Positions 30,460-42,089 of a stretch of DNA of 64,000 nucleotides are shown piece after piece (positions within the stretch are counted from its first letter, which is position 1; every line of letters begins with the position of its first letter). Location of the stretch: NCBI RefSeq assembly GCF_029784165.1, contig NC_073696.1, positions 21,409,530 through 21,473,529 of the forward strand, in the 5' to 3' direction. Below the pieces are notes generated by a model. The model worked only from the letters and a program-made list of their open reading frames with translations, was not told the origin of the DNA and did not search any database. Made by a program: the position numbers and the translations under genes. This DNA is from Wyeomyia smithii. Taxonomy: Eukaryota; Arthropoda; Insecta; Diptera; Culicidae.

Positions 30460-33400
30460 TGTCGGAATACTTCTACCAAATTTCTCCAACTGAAAAAAAG
30501 CTCTCTTCATATTTCTTTGTAATTTTCTTGTACGATTCTGTGACATAATTAGATTTTTCACTTGCAAGCAAACTTGCATGTTTCGTGTGCTAGTTCAACT
30601 CAAAGTAACCAAAAACAACCATGATTTATGACGTTTGTCGTTTTTACTACTACGAACGCCTTGTAATCTCTGTATAGCAATTAGGGTCAGCAGCAAAAGA
30701 CATACGAGTTTGTCACATTAAAACCAACGACCAGTGAATTGAAGAGATAATCCTGATGAGATATGGTCTATTTTGTAAGTGATTTATAATCGTGTATGTT
30801 ACTTTGTCCAGTACTGTATGTAAAATTATAGATTTGAACTAGGATTGATCCGTACTTGGGCTTAAACTCGGACCAGAATTTGATCTATGACTTGAAATCG
30901 ATTTAAAATTTAAAATTTCTGATCACTTTTGATATTGTTGACATTTTGAGCAATCCTGTTAAATTACATTGTTTTCTCAAAATAGTTATTTTAACCTCAA
31001 ATAAATAATCTATAATCCGTCCTAGAATCCTAAGCATCCAGTAAATCCCCACACCAAGCATCGATTCGTTTCAGGTCAGCCACGAAAAACGTGCAGACAG
31101 TGTGGCACCGCTTGTGAACTTGAATAAGGCAATTTCTACGCTCGGTAGCAGCTCGGGAATCCAATGTAAAGCTGCTGACTGACAGTACTAGCAGAGGATG
31201 CCTTAATAAGACATAATCTTTATCGCCCGGGAAGTCACGTGCGACAGAGGGGCGTCTTGCGGTGGCATAAGATTTATGTTAATATGTTTCATTGCACATT
31301 AGCAGCAGCAGCAGACCTCCGAGCTGAGAGATGTGCATTTGATTTACTGTCCTTACTCGGACATAAAGCTTATCTCGTTTTTCTTTCTCTTCGATCGGAT
31401 TCGTTGCGAGCAATTGTTTTCCAACCACGGACGGTTTCGAATGCGATTTACTGCTTCAATTAGTCATCAGCGGCCGTCGACGGGTGCGGGCTTATAATTA
31501 GCATTTGTCGTTCAAAAAACTACACAACCCTTCGGTGGACTGTGTTCTGTTCGGTAGCATAAATCAAAACGACCAACACCTTGCAGTACCATTTATACAC
31601 ACTTGGCGGTTGTTTTCGGCCTTTCCATATGAGCGAAGAGCATAGGAATGCCTTAACCTTTCTTATGTTGTCTTCGTCGTCGTACATCAGGGAAAGGTGC
31701 TATAAGTAGTATCACGCAAAGAGAACTATAATTGGTCGGCCGGTGATGATTGATAATAACTCTGAATATGCGGTTTCGCATAATAGTTTGTACTTAACAG
31801 CTCATTGAATAATTATAATCAAACATTTGGCAAGCGAAACTTCGACTAATTTGCATTCTAGTGTATTTAATTTTTTGGTGTTCCCACCTGAAATGCAAAT
31901 TAACATTAGCTCAAAAAACTCCGTTACAAAAATTTCGAAATTTTTAGTGATTGGCTCGAGAAGTAAGTTCAGTTTATGGTCCGGTCCGTTCGGCTCGAAA
32001 ATCCTAGGATCAAAGTTTGTTCATAGCTCTCCATTTATAGTTTTTCAATAATGAAATTTCTTCTGAATAAATACAAGAAAAGCCAACTACCGCGGTTCGG
32101 ACCTTCCAAATTTCACTCGCTCTGATGTCGATCGCTATTGCATACTAGGGTAACTATTTGTAAGAGACCTCCCCATTCAGAGCACAGATTAACACTCACT
32201 TGATAAACTCCTTTACACATGTTTCATCATTCAAAACAATTAAAAAATGTGCATCTGGTTTAGGCATTAAAAATTTACGATCTGCATTCAATTTTTGATT
32301 GTTCTACTCGCTTACTTAAGTCGCAGCAAATGACTTAAACACATTCCGACAATTGAATATTAATCGCCCACTGACCCAAAGAGGCGTAGGAGCACTCGAT
32401 TGCATTTTCTGTCCAAAACAGCATCGCTCGCGCGATGTCACGCACCCATGTGTCACTGGATGGCCACCATTCCATTCGAATTTCTTTTCCAAAGAACGCT
32501 TAAACGGCTGAATTGCCTCTTATTTTTTAGCCAAGCGCCTCATTAAGAGATCACTTAACCGACGGCGGCTGCGAAATCCCTATTTAAACCCACGACGCGG
32601 CGCAGTGCGGCGCTGCCAAACCACAATCTGGATTGCATCGACTGCTGTCGACTGTTTGGGGGGGAAGCAAAAAAATGCAAATTCACACTGTCTGGTCTGA
32701 CTGCGAACCGACTGCGACTGCGGCCTGGGGATATTTTTAGCCAATGCACTTGCACCTACTAGCGGCGGGTACGGATTGTGCGGTTCCGCGAGATTACAAA
32801 ACTTGAAAAATAGCCGCTTGGAGCACCGCAGAAGTGACAAATGCAGCAGCGATCGATTCGAGCGGTGGTTGGATGATCATTCCGTCGATTACACACTTCG
32901 GAACCGCAGAAATTCGAAACATCGTAACGTAGATTCCCGATGGAGTCGTAAGTTAGAGTGAGGAATTCTCGGATGACAGCTTTAAACTAGTTCCCGAGTA
33001 GCGATATGATGGGAGTCGTGACAGAGTTAGTTTAAACAATACAGTTGCGAATTCATTATTTATTCTAAGCAAACACGACAGTTGTACGGTGTAAACAGCA
33101 ATTCCAAGCTTGTTAAAAATCAGTTAGTATAGAGTAAAGTGAACAAGAAACTATTAGGAAATAGTAACGACATCCTATGCTAAACTCGATAAGTTGGCGC
33201 TACGAGACTGCATGACATCAAACCTTCCAATAATAAGTGGATGACTAATGTCTAGCACCGCTGCTTAACGATCGTATGCATCCAAGTCACGCACCCGAAT
33301 TCGCCGGTGTCGGTTCTGCTGGACGGGATTGCGGTAGATTTCTAGCAGCCAGTGAAAAAACTGAACTGATAAATTAGAAGTGTGTCCGCGTGGAATATTT

Positions 33401-33685
33401 ATAGCCGGAGCATACGATGATTGTGGATGGAATGGAGAGAAAGAAAAGAAAACATCCTTATTTTCCAGCAATAATGAAAACGCATTGTGCTAAATCTTTA
33501 GCCGCAGAGAATAGAATTTTTTGTTATCAAAGATTTTTTGATTTACAAATCACCCAAAACTGCAAATGAATGAAGCATACTCTACAAGATTGTTTAAGTT
33601 TTCGTTTTGTTTTAACTATTTCAGCTATAAGATATGAAAAAAGATTGAGATTTTTAATCGCAATTCGGAATCAATACTATTTGTG
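30460..33685. other. Intergenic stretch without recognised genes
   Basis: No ORF with a known domain. Bases 32520-32960 are GC-richer and look less decayed than their surroundings, so they may be regulatory or a noncoding exon. This is composition only. Confidence 0.4.
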
Positions 33686-33689
33686 GTGC

Positions 33690-35485
33690 CAAAAAAATAG
33701 TTTTTTCGCTCTATTTTTTTCAGTTCGAATTTTTCAGCAATGCTGTCTTCGAGAAAGTTTTAGACCTTCAAAAAACGCAACTTTTAACGTAAACAGGTCA
33801 TGAATATCTTTTGCTGGTAAAAAGTAACAAGCATTTCTATTTTCAAAATACGCCATTTTCAAAAATCGATAACTCCTGTGGTCGCACTTGTAAAACATAT
33901 TTTACGATACCATTTTAAAGAGCAAACATTGATTTTTACTATATGCAAAAACTGGATACATGTTATTTTTTTATTTGGAATAAACTGAATTTTAAACTCT
34001 TCTGTTTTCCAGTTAAAATGATTGGCAATTTAGGCGGACATTAGCTTTTCGATGCCATTTTGTGGTTTTAGAGACATAGTTGCTTCTGAGAAGTTGTTTG
34101 TTATAGTTGGTACCTCATTTTGGTATCAACGTAAAATAGTGTGGTCCCAAAATCAACGAATTAGAAAAAGTAACTTTTTCATTTGAAGAGATAGTTATAC
34201 GCGTCCTTTGACAAAGTTGTAGCAGAAGAAATTCTAAGCAACTTTGCTGAAAAATTTTTTTGTATCTCTAAATTTGAGCGATTTAGAGACATTTTACCAA
34301 TTTTTTAGGGTGGTGCCCAAAAAAACAGTTTTTCCGCTCTTTTTTTTCAGTTCAAATTTCTCAGCAATGCTGTCTTCAAAAAAGTTTTAGATCTTCAAAA
34401 GACGCAACTTTTCGTGTAAAAATGTCGTGATTATCTTTTGTTGGTGAAAAGTTACAAGCATTTCTATTTTCAAAATACGTCATTTTGAAACATCGAAAAA
34501 AAAATTGGCAGCTTGGAGTGCTCACTTGTTGGCTACACGTTAGAACATGTACATACACGTGAGAAAAATCAAGAATCGTTAGCGTGCGCCTTTGTTTTTG
34601 CACTTAACTTACGAATTTAGACGTATTTACGGTTCGAGAGTAATTCATCGTTAGTAAGCGACAAACGATAAGATAGCACCACAAACACCATGACAAGCAT
34701 GATTTCATTATAAAAACATAATGGTATCTGAAATCTCATTGAATGCCATGAATTTTGTTCTGCGGCTAGTTGATCAAATACTTAGTTTTGTTTAATAAAA
34801 ACATGAATGATTCTTTGTTTTTAAACTGAACCGGCTATTTTTTTCACCATTTGGCTCAAAGTTTCCCACACCAAATAAATAAATTGTTTTTTTGGTCACT
34901 ACCCTAGAAAATATCGGTAAAATGTCTCTAAATCGCTCAAATTTAGAGATAGAAAAAAAAATCCCAGCAAAGTTGCTTAGAATTTCTTCTGCTACAACTT
35001 TGTCAAAGGACGCGTATAACTATCTCTTCAAATGAAAAAGTTACTTTTTCTAATTCGTTGATTTTGGGACCACCCTATTCTACGTTGATACCAAAATAAG
35101 GTCCCAACTATAACAAACAACTTCTCAGACGCAACTATGTCTCTAAAACCTCAAAATGGCATCGAAAAGCTCATGTCCGCCTAAATTGTCATTCATTTTA
35201 ACTGGAAAACAGAAAAGTTTAAAATTCAGTTTATTCCAATTAAAAAAATAACATGTATCCAGTTTTTGCATATAGTAAAAATCAATATTTGCTCTTTAAA
35301 ATGGTATCGTAAAATATTTTTTACAAGTGCGACCACAGGAGTTTTCGATTTTTGAAAATGGCGTATTTTGAAAATAGAAATGCTTGTTACTTTTTACCAA
35401 CAAAAGATATTCACGACCTTTCTACGTTCTTAAACCTTAAAATTGCATCGAAAAGCTCATGTCCGCCTAAATTGTCTTTCTGGAC
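33690..35485. mobile_element. Large foldback element with arms of about 530 bp
   Basis: The left arm (about 33795-34324) is repeated in reverse complement at about 34884-35420, with high similarity across shared blocks such as CAGTTTTTGCATATAG-type sequence and GACAAAGTTGTAGCAGAAGA, around a 560-bp spacer. A 170-bp direct repeat (33690-33865 and 34318-34498), including CAGCAATGCTGTCTTC, is superimposed. A second short direct repeat, ATCGAAAAGCTCATGTCCGC, is at about 35160 and 35448. No transposase or target duplication recognised. Confidence 0.8.
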
Positions 35486-36355
35486 CACTGTGCATTGTAT
35501 TCACACTTCCAGACTAATTTACCTTAGTGGCTCGTATTCAATATTAATTGATGTGTTTAATACAGTTTAGAACGACCTTACCAACTTCTTAAAGAAATTC
35601 CTCGCTGTTAGTGTACAGATTCGAATGTGTCCAACTTTTCCATGGCAGCTAATTCGTTTACCCGCCACCAAACGGCGGTGGCGCTGCGAGCGTATCAAAT
35701 TTCACTTCTTGGTCGATGGGTTTTGTGGCTGGTTCAAGTGATCCTCAAAAAAAAAAAAACAAACACTTCGAAAATATAACGATACTTATTCTGTCCAGAG
35801 CGGTCCGTTGATGCTCTACTTCACTTTTCTATATATCAGGGGATCCGGAACTTTGCGGTTTCACCAATTGATTCATTATTATTCCGCGGGAAACAGCCTT
35901 AATCACTATAATTTTACGTTGAGGCAAAACGCGCACAACACTTAGTTGGCCTTGTTGCCAGTCTCCCCGTATCATTTCGATACTTAGTTGTGCCTAAATT
36001 TTGCTTGTAAATCGACATAGGATTTTTTTTTTATGGAAATCGAAAAACAAGCTACGTCATTTAACTATGTTCCCTCATTTTCTTTTATTTCGTTTGTATC
36101 TGTCATTGCCCTTTCGACTATCGATTTTCATCTAGTTAATTTATACTGTCAAACTGTTTACCGAAACTATCGAGCTTCGGCTTTTTGACTTTTAATCTAT
36201 AACTTTCTACATCTAATTTTTATACCTCTAATCATTCGAATATTGACTCCTATTTTCGAATCCCGAGTTTTGACTTGATTTGGTAAATATCACATCAGAA
36301 CGATCGGACAGCTGGGGAACATGGCAGATGAGGTAGGACTTTCAGTTGAGTATTT
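35486..36355. other. Intergenic, no gene seen
   Basis: Nothing recognised apart from short A-runs. Confidence 0.45.
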
Positions 36356-36359
36356 CTAC

Positions 36360-36890
36360 GTTTACGTTTTAACAACTTTGGCAGTATGAGGCCGAGCGTT
36401 GCCATGCGGTAGAATCACTTTTTCGTACCTCTGCTCGTTCTGTGGCCATTTTTCGCGCAGTACTCGGCTTAATTGCATCAATTGAGGTCGATACCGGTCG
36501 AAGAACTGAATTGCGCACCTAATAAAATAAACTAATTTTTTACAGTATTGACGGTGTAAGATGGAGTGAAATTTGATGAAACATTCTAGAATATTATACC
36601 TATAATCCTCATGATATCGATTTTTCACATGCAAAATTATGTCAATGCTCGTTACGGCTCGAGTTTGACCAGGAATTCAAGACTAAGGTGCTGAATTTTT
36701 TTTCGCGTGCAATTAATTTATAGGAAATTCTCTGAAAACTTTCATTTGATTGGTGAACGTTTGGTTTGGCCACATTCAACAATTCCCCTGACTTGGCTAG
36801 AGGAAATTTCGTATTTTCGGGATGAGTGAGCAAAGTTGTGACGCGTTGTTCAATGTCATTTTAACCAGTGAAAAACAAATATCAAAATCA
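36360..36890 (-). pseudogene. Mariner transposase relic
   Basis: A minus-strand frame at 36833-36642 gives an N-terminal HTH-like piece (HPENTKFPLAKSGELLNVAK). A second at 36634-36362 gives DRYRPQLMQLSRVLREKWPQ and VILPHGNARPHTAKVVK. The latter matches the mariner second catalytic motif, usually HDNARPH, with the catalytic Asp replaced by Gly. The middle of the protein and the third catalytic region are missing, so the copy is dead and internally deleted. A related N-terminal piece is at 41515-41706. Confidence 0.8.
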
Positions 36891-36894
36891 AACA

Positions 36895-37165
36895 GTAAGC
36901 ATTATGCACACACATTAAATGAGTGGTGTACAGGTTTTTGACGTAGGACTACGCAGCGTTGCACTGCAGCACTGCTCGAAAAATTGTGCTTGTGAAAGCG
37001 AAAAGAACGAGAAATAGCTTGAATGGAGGATTCTCCACTGTGTGCTAGCGGTAGCAATGAGAACCTCACATGAGGTGTTACATACTGCTTACGAGCGAAC
37101 GAGGGAAGCGCTATTTCCATTGCCATTGGTTGGTTCCGAGCCGTTTTCGTGTTCTCTCCGGTTTT
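36895..37165. other. Short intergenic stretch
   Basis: A GACGTAGGACTACG motif near 36939 is shared with other dispersed repeats in the window. Otherwise nothing recognised. Confidence 0.4.
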
Positions 37166-37169
37166 TTTT

Positions 37170-37570
37170 AGGGCTATTCCCACTGCTTTCGTTCCGGGAC
37201 CGGGCCGTGGCTGTTCCGTGTATCGTCCGGGCTCGTTTGAGATTGATTGCATGCGTTCTTATAAACGCATTCACACCGACGCGCCGTGCCCGGACCGGGG
37301 CAGCGTTGAGTTGCCGTCGTGCTGCCGCCGTGTGAGAGAAAAACTATCGTTGCCGACGATACTTTGTGTTGTCCGGAGAGTGCACGGAAGGCACTCGGGT
37401 GGATGCGTGTATGTTGTAGTGACATATTTCGCGCGGAGTGAGCTGCGGTATGAAAAAAAGAGAAAGACGTTCTTTCACATACACACATCAACATTTCTCA
37501 GCCAGAGCGCGGCGCAGGCACGGTTCGTACACGACGCAGTGTGAATGCATTAAAGTCCCGAATAGGACAC
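37170..37570 (-). mobile_element. Harbinger-like MITE, truncated copy in reverse orientation
   Basis: It starts with AGGGCTATTCCCACTGCTTT and is similar across about 370 bp to the reverse complement of the complete element at 59434-59858. The far end diverges after TTAAAGTCCCG, so the second terminal repeat is lost. The many open frames here are by-products of its high GC content. Confidence 0.85.
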
Positions 37571-37749
37571 GGACACGGCTGTGCTTCTGTACAAAAAAAA
37601 TGGCGTTTGAGACATTTTTGCGATGACGAGTTTGACATTCGTCAATTGTGCAAATAGTAGCTCTCATCGGTACTAAACATTTTTTGTGTCACTCCAATTG
37701 AAAAATAAACTAGAATGGCTGCTTGATTTTTGTCCCGCGTTCCCATACA

Positions 37750-38060
37750 TTCAACGCACTGTGCGCCGTGCTCTGGCTGAGAAATGTGGATGTGTGTAGG
37801 TGAAAGAACGTCTTCGACTTTTTTTCATACCGCACTCCGCGCGTAATATGTCACTACAACATACACGTATCTACCCTAGTGTCTTCCGTGCACTCTTCAG
37901 GCAACACAAAATATCGTCGGCAACGATATTTTTCCTCTCGCACGGCGGTAACTCGGCGCTGCCCGATCTCGGCACGGCACTCCGGTGTGAATGCGTCCGT
38001 AAGAACGCATGTAATCAATCTCAAACAAGCACGGACGACAAACGGCACAGACACAACTTA
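37750..38060 (+). mobile_element. Harbinger-like MITE, second truncated copy, opposite orientation
   Basis: It matches the interior of 59434-59858 in direct orientation from GCCGTGCTCTGGCTGAGAAA to GCACGGACGACAAACGGCAC, without either terminal repeat. With the preceding copy it forms a long inverted pair separated by about 190 bp. Confidence 0.85.
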
Positions 38061-38069
38061 ACAGTTACG

Positions 38070-38255
38070 GTCTATCTGGAAGTTAGGCGAGCAAATTGAA
38101 AATCTTACAATTTAACCATAGAAAAAGTGATCAGTGTTTGAGTGCATGTACTTCAGTTATTTCTCTGATGATGATCTGATGATTCGCGAGTTTTGGCGTC
38201 AATTGATCAGGAATATTTGTACGGTTAAGTTCTTGTAACAAAAATAATCGGTCGA
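38070..38255. repeat. Dispersed noncoding repeat, copy 2 of 3
   Basis: Similar to 14035-14240 and 41750-41935; contains TGTACGGTTAAGTTCTTGTA. Confidence 0.6.
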
Positions 38256-39830
38256 TTGTGATCAGTGCTGATAAAAGTCATTTCCCTCAGCAAAATTCTT
38301 CGAAAATTACAGCCAATCATTTTCAATTTTCACTTCCAATGATCGTAGCACTCTCTCAGATACACTAGATTTTCGTCCTAGTAACGTGCTGTTATACTCA
38401 GATGAAATAGATCGCGCGCATCGTTCACGGTTACGGAATAAAATTTGACGTCAAATCCAACCAAATGATCTTCACTTCAAAGCGAAAAAGAAAAACAAAC
38501 AGTCCACTCAACCAAAATGAACCTCACCGAAACACTTTTTCACTGACACTAACCGATGCCTTGACAATCTTCGATTTTGTTGTCTAGTTTCCATCGCATG
38601 AAATCAGGGGCCTGAAGAGAAGTGATTTTACCGTAACACTATATGGCGTCGTTTGTTTACATTAATTAAGGGAGATTGACCCTCTATTGTGATGTTGGAA
38701 ATTATAGAATATTATTAAATTAAATTAACTTTAAACTAAGATTTGGATACCGTAATAAAAAACTATTACCGGTATTCGCACCGGTGATGTTTTCGTCATC
38801 GAGCATATCCAACTCGGTGATGCCTGCAACCATCAAACTCGGAATTGCACGCGGCAATTACTTACGCTTGCCTTTCTTTGGATAAAAATCTTGTTCGCAG
38901 AAGTGGCGAGAACAAATCCTTGGGCTTGTTTTGCTCCCAACAGCAGACAGATTTGACAGTCCGGAAATGGAGAGAATTCGACACCAACGACGATTTCTTT
39001 TGTGATCAGTTGGAAATCTTAATTATCAATCTATCAGTAAGGCTTACATGTGATACAAGCTGTACTATTCACCTGTGTGTTATAACTCCGCAATAACTTC
39101 ATGCAAAATGCATGTTACTATCACAGAACGGAATAATGCACTTCATCTTTTACAACATCACACGATAAGCGTTACAATAACGGTATATTCAATAAAAAAT
39201 CGCAACAAAATTAGCGAAAGAACCCGAAACATAAATAAACAAACTCAGAAATATGAAAATGTAACCACGGTTACCAATCTCCCCTACTCGTGATTGCGCG
39301 TGAAAAGATACGTCAAGGAACCATTGGTTGGTTCAGCATGGCGGCGGTTCTTGTTACGCTCGCTTTATATGTAATCTGACAGCTACTTCTAGCCCAATAT
39401 TAATAGAGCAGAGGTTAGGCAGATACCTACCGTCGTATTGGTAAAAATGTTGCATGCTTCCTGTATGTACACGCCCAACATAAAATCCGATCAAAGCGCT
39501 CGGGGATATTACGCCACAAAGTTTGTTTTGAAAATTAAAGTGCATTCATTTCTGTGGAGATGACAAAGTGCATAGGTCTTGAAATGCCTTTTTGCTCAGT
39601 AAAAACAGTACCAATATCGTCATACAAGATACGGAAAGACAAACAATCAGTAGGGGTCTTCACATCGAGCTCGTATACGAATACCGAGCCGTAAACTGCG
39701 TATCTTCCATTACTCGTCAATGGAGGTGAGTATTTTTACGGCTGGGTATTTGTTTACGAGATCGACATGAATCCCTCTAGTGAGCATTCAAAAAAAAAAA
39801 AAGCAAAAAAAAAAGCAAAAGCAAAATAAG
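38256..39830. other. Intergenic, no gene seen
   Basis: Several short frames without recognisable domains. An A-rich low-complexity run lies at about 39790-39825. Confidence 0.45.
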
Positions 39831-39835
39831 CTTAA

Positions 39836-39955
39836 TTTTGTTGGTCTCCGTTGTCGGCTGATGCAAAGTTTGTGTGTCTCCAGCATTTGATACCAGAGGA
39901 CTTCAAGGAGCGGTATTTTATCGGTAATCGACCGTGTCTTGTTAAGAATGGTAAG
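39836..39955 (+). pseudogene. Possible THAP-domain fragment
   Basis: One plus-strand frame reads CWSPLSADAKFVCLQHLIPE, then DFKERYFIGNRPCLVKNG. The CxxH spacing, the P-(E/D)-D-(F/Y)-ER context and the basic R-P-x-L-V-K ending resemble the second half of a THAP zinc finger. THAP fingers occur in P-element transposases and host transcription factors. The N-terminal CxxxC half and the AVPT motif are not seen, and downstream frames are broken, so I call it a relic. Confidence 0.35.
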
Positions 39956-39959
39956 GTAA

Positions 39960-41255
39960 TAATCATTTTAAAAACTCTGATCTTGCTGTCAAAAAAATTT
40001 CATCGATTCCATTGATACGCTATCTGAAAGAGATCCGCATGATAAAAGTTAGCCAGCTAAACGTAAAGCACAGGCGAAATCAATAACTGAGTTTTAATAC
40101 CCAGAAACACAAAAAAGTGACGATACGCTGACTTCACATTCACCAGTATTGGACACTGAATACAACAATCGCAACGATGAAAAAACAAAAGCTTGGTAGT
40201 TAACATTGTAGAAGATGCTGAAGATACGCAATTGAATTGTCATAAAAATCTGTCGAACGCAGCACTGAAAACAGTGCGAATTCCCTTGGTGACAAGAAGC
40301 TTATTTACTAAGCACCCCAGACAGGTAAACTGATCCTTCATTTTTGAATTTTGAAGTACCATCCTAAATTTACAATTGAAAATTTGGAATTTTTCATATC
40401 GATTTTTGCTTTCATGTCTGTTTACTTTAGCTCAGAGAAAGAGACTCGAAAATACAGCAATTGCAAAATTCAAACACAGATGAAGATAGTCAGATTTTCA
40501 ATCTAGTAGAATAGAGAGACCCTTCGAAATTCAATGAAAGACGTCTGCTCAGTTGCGCAATGTCTCGTAGATAATAAACTGCGTTCTGCCTTTCAAGCAC
40601 TGTTTTCTGTAAACCAAATCGACTTGATTTTAGGAGAAAATAAAAAAGTTTTAATGTATGTTAAATTTCAGATGGAAATTTAAAAGTAAATCTCTTGATG
40701 TTGTGAATAACCCGGGTTTTACCGAAATTATTTTTCCTCTTCACCTCTTGTTAATAAGCCAATTTCCAAAATAACGAGGAAAAAAATCTCATCTCAAAAG
40801 TAGTATTTGTTGCCTAAAATTCTGTTTATTCAAAATCTACTAGTAAGTTGTGATGAAACTTTTGACGTTGTGACGTAGAAGCTTCTAGCATCAGGTTTGT
40901 TTACTATGTTTTCGTTACCAAGACAATCAAACTCCTTCTTTCTCCTAACCTGTCTATCTATTATCGTTGCTTCTAGCCCCTGCATGAAATATAATGAGGT
41001 GTTTTGACAGTTCACTTCCATGCAAAAAGCGGGAAGGGAGAACTCTGAAAGGATTGTAAAAAAATAACGTTTATGGATGCTTTTTATCACTTTCACTCAA
41101 GAGTGTCAACAAATATCAACCCTGCTACTGGCACCATCTACTGACAAATAACGAGAACTTAATAACGTACCTAATAAAAGGAACAAAATTCGACAATGTT
41201 CAGATGTTTACAAAAGTGATGTAACCTAAGAGATTTAACGCGAAAGCTGTTGTCC
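39960..41255. other. Intergenic, no gene seen
   Basis: AT-rich with broken short frames; may include more of the THAP-like relic but this cannot be shown. Confidence 0.4.
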
Positions 41256-41261
41256 ACCTTT

Positions 41262-41715
41262 GCTAATTTGTGGTCCAGCATGACAAACTAAGAGAAATCA
41301 TTTTCACAGTATTGTATTCAGCGAATCCAAATTGCCGGACCTTTCGTTTGACTCCTTCCATCAAAAACGAAATAACTGTGTTGCTTGAGGAAAGGCAATG
41401 GACGTTATTCTGGTGGCACTTCAGGCACATACTTCTTCCGCATGATGATTTCGGTCGCGATATGAATGTCACTCTTTATCTCACTGACAAACAGCTGGTC
41501 ACTTTCATTTTCGTTTATGCGGCCTTCGGTTTTCGATTTCTGGCTTTCGACAGGCATTCTCTAAATACTTTTATTTCATTGGTGATAGTTGATTTGACCA
41601 CATTCAACAATTCTCTTGACTTGGCGTACGGAAATTTCGGATTTTCGGAATGAGCGAGCAAAATTGTGACGCGTTGTTCGATGCCATTTTCACAACTGAA
41701 GAGCACATCTTTGAA
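41262..41715 (-). pseudogene. Mariner transposase relic, N-terminal part
   Basis: The minus-strand frame from 41706 encodes EQRVTILLAHSENPKFPYAK and RELLNVVKSTITNEIKVF, the same HTH-like region as the relic at 36642-36833. Flanking DNA (GTGACGCGTTGTTC) is also shared, confirming a common element. The rest toward 41262 is frameshifted and weakly transposase-like. Confidence 0.65.
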
Positions 41716-41749
41716 ATGAATCGTGTACAGGTTTTTGAAGTAGGACTAT

Positions 41750-41935
41750 GGTCTATCTGGAATTTAGGGACGCAAATGAAAAATCTAGCAATGCAACCGC
41801 GAAAAAAATTGGCAGGGTTTGGGTGCTTGTATTTTAGTTATTTCTTATCAGATTCTCGAGTTTTTGGCACCAATCGATCAGAAATTTTTGTACGGTTGAG
41901 TTCTTGTAACAAAAAGATTCGGTTAGTTGAGATAT
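41750..41935. repeat. Dispersed noncoding repeat, copy 3 of 3
   Basis: Contains TTGTACGGTTGAGTTCTTGT; related to 14035-14240 and 38070-38255. It abuts a SINE on its right. Confidence 0.6.
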
Positions 41936-41937
41936 AA

Positions 41938-42087
41938 AAGCAAAGCCTTGGTGCTACATTCCAATTCGGAACTTGACCTTCTTTTTTTCATACAGAGACT
42001 TCGCAGCCAACTGTTAAGTACACAGGACGATTGCGGGGCTAGCGCTACGATCCTACTGACAATAACAATCTCTCCCGAGCCGAGACA
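41938..42087 (-). repeat. SINE, reverse orientation, 5'-truncated
   Basis: The reverse complement of the SINE body at 22830-22955. It starts at AAGCAAAGCCTTGGTGCTAC and runs to TCTCCCGAGCCGAGAC, where the B box would begin. The tRNA-like head is missing. Confidence 0.75.
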
Positions 42088-42089
42088 AT

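Noticed and set aside
37042..37544. Several overlapping plus- and minus-strand frames of 97-131 codons
   Set aside because: They lie in a GC-rich noncoding MITE copy and recur in the same positions of the other copies.
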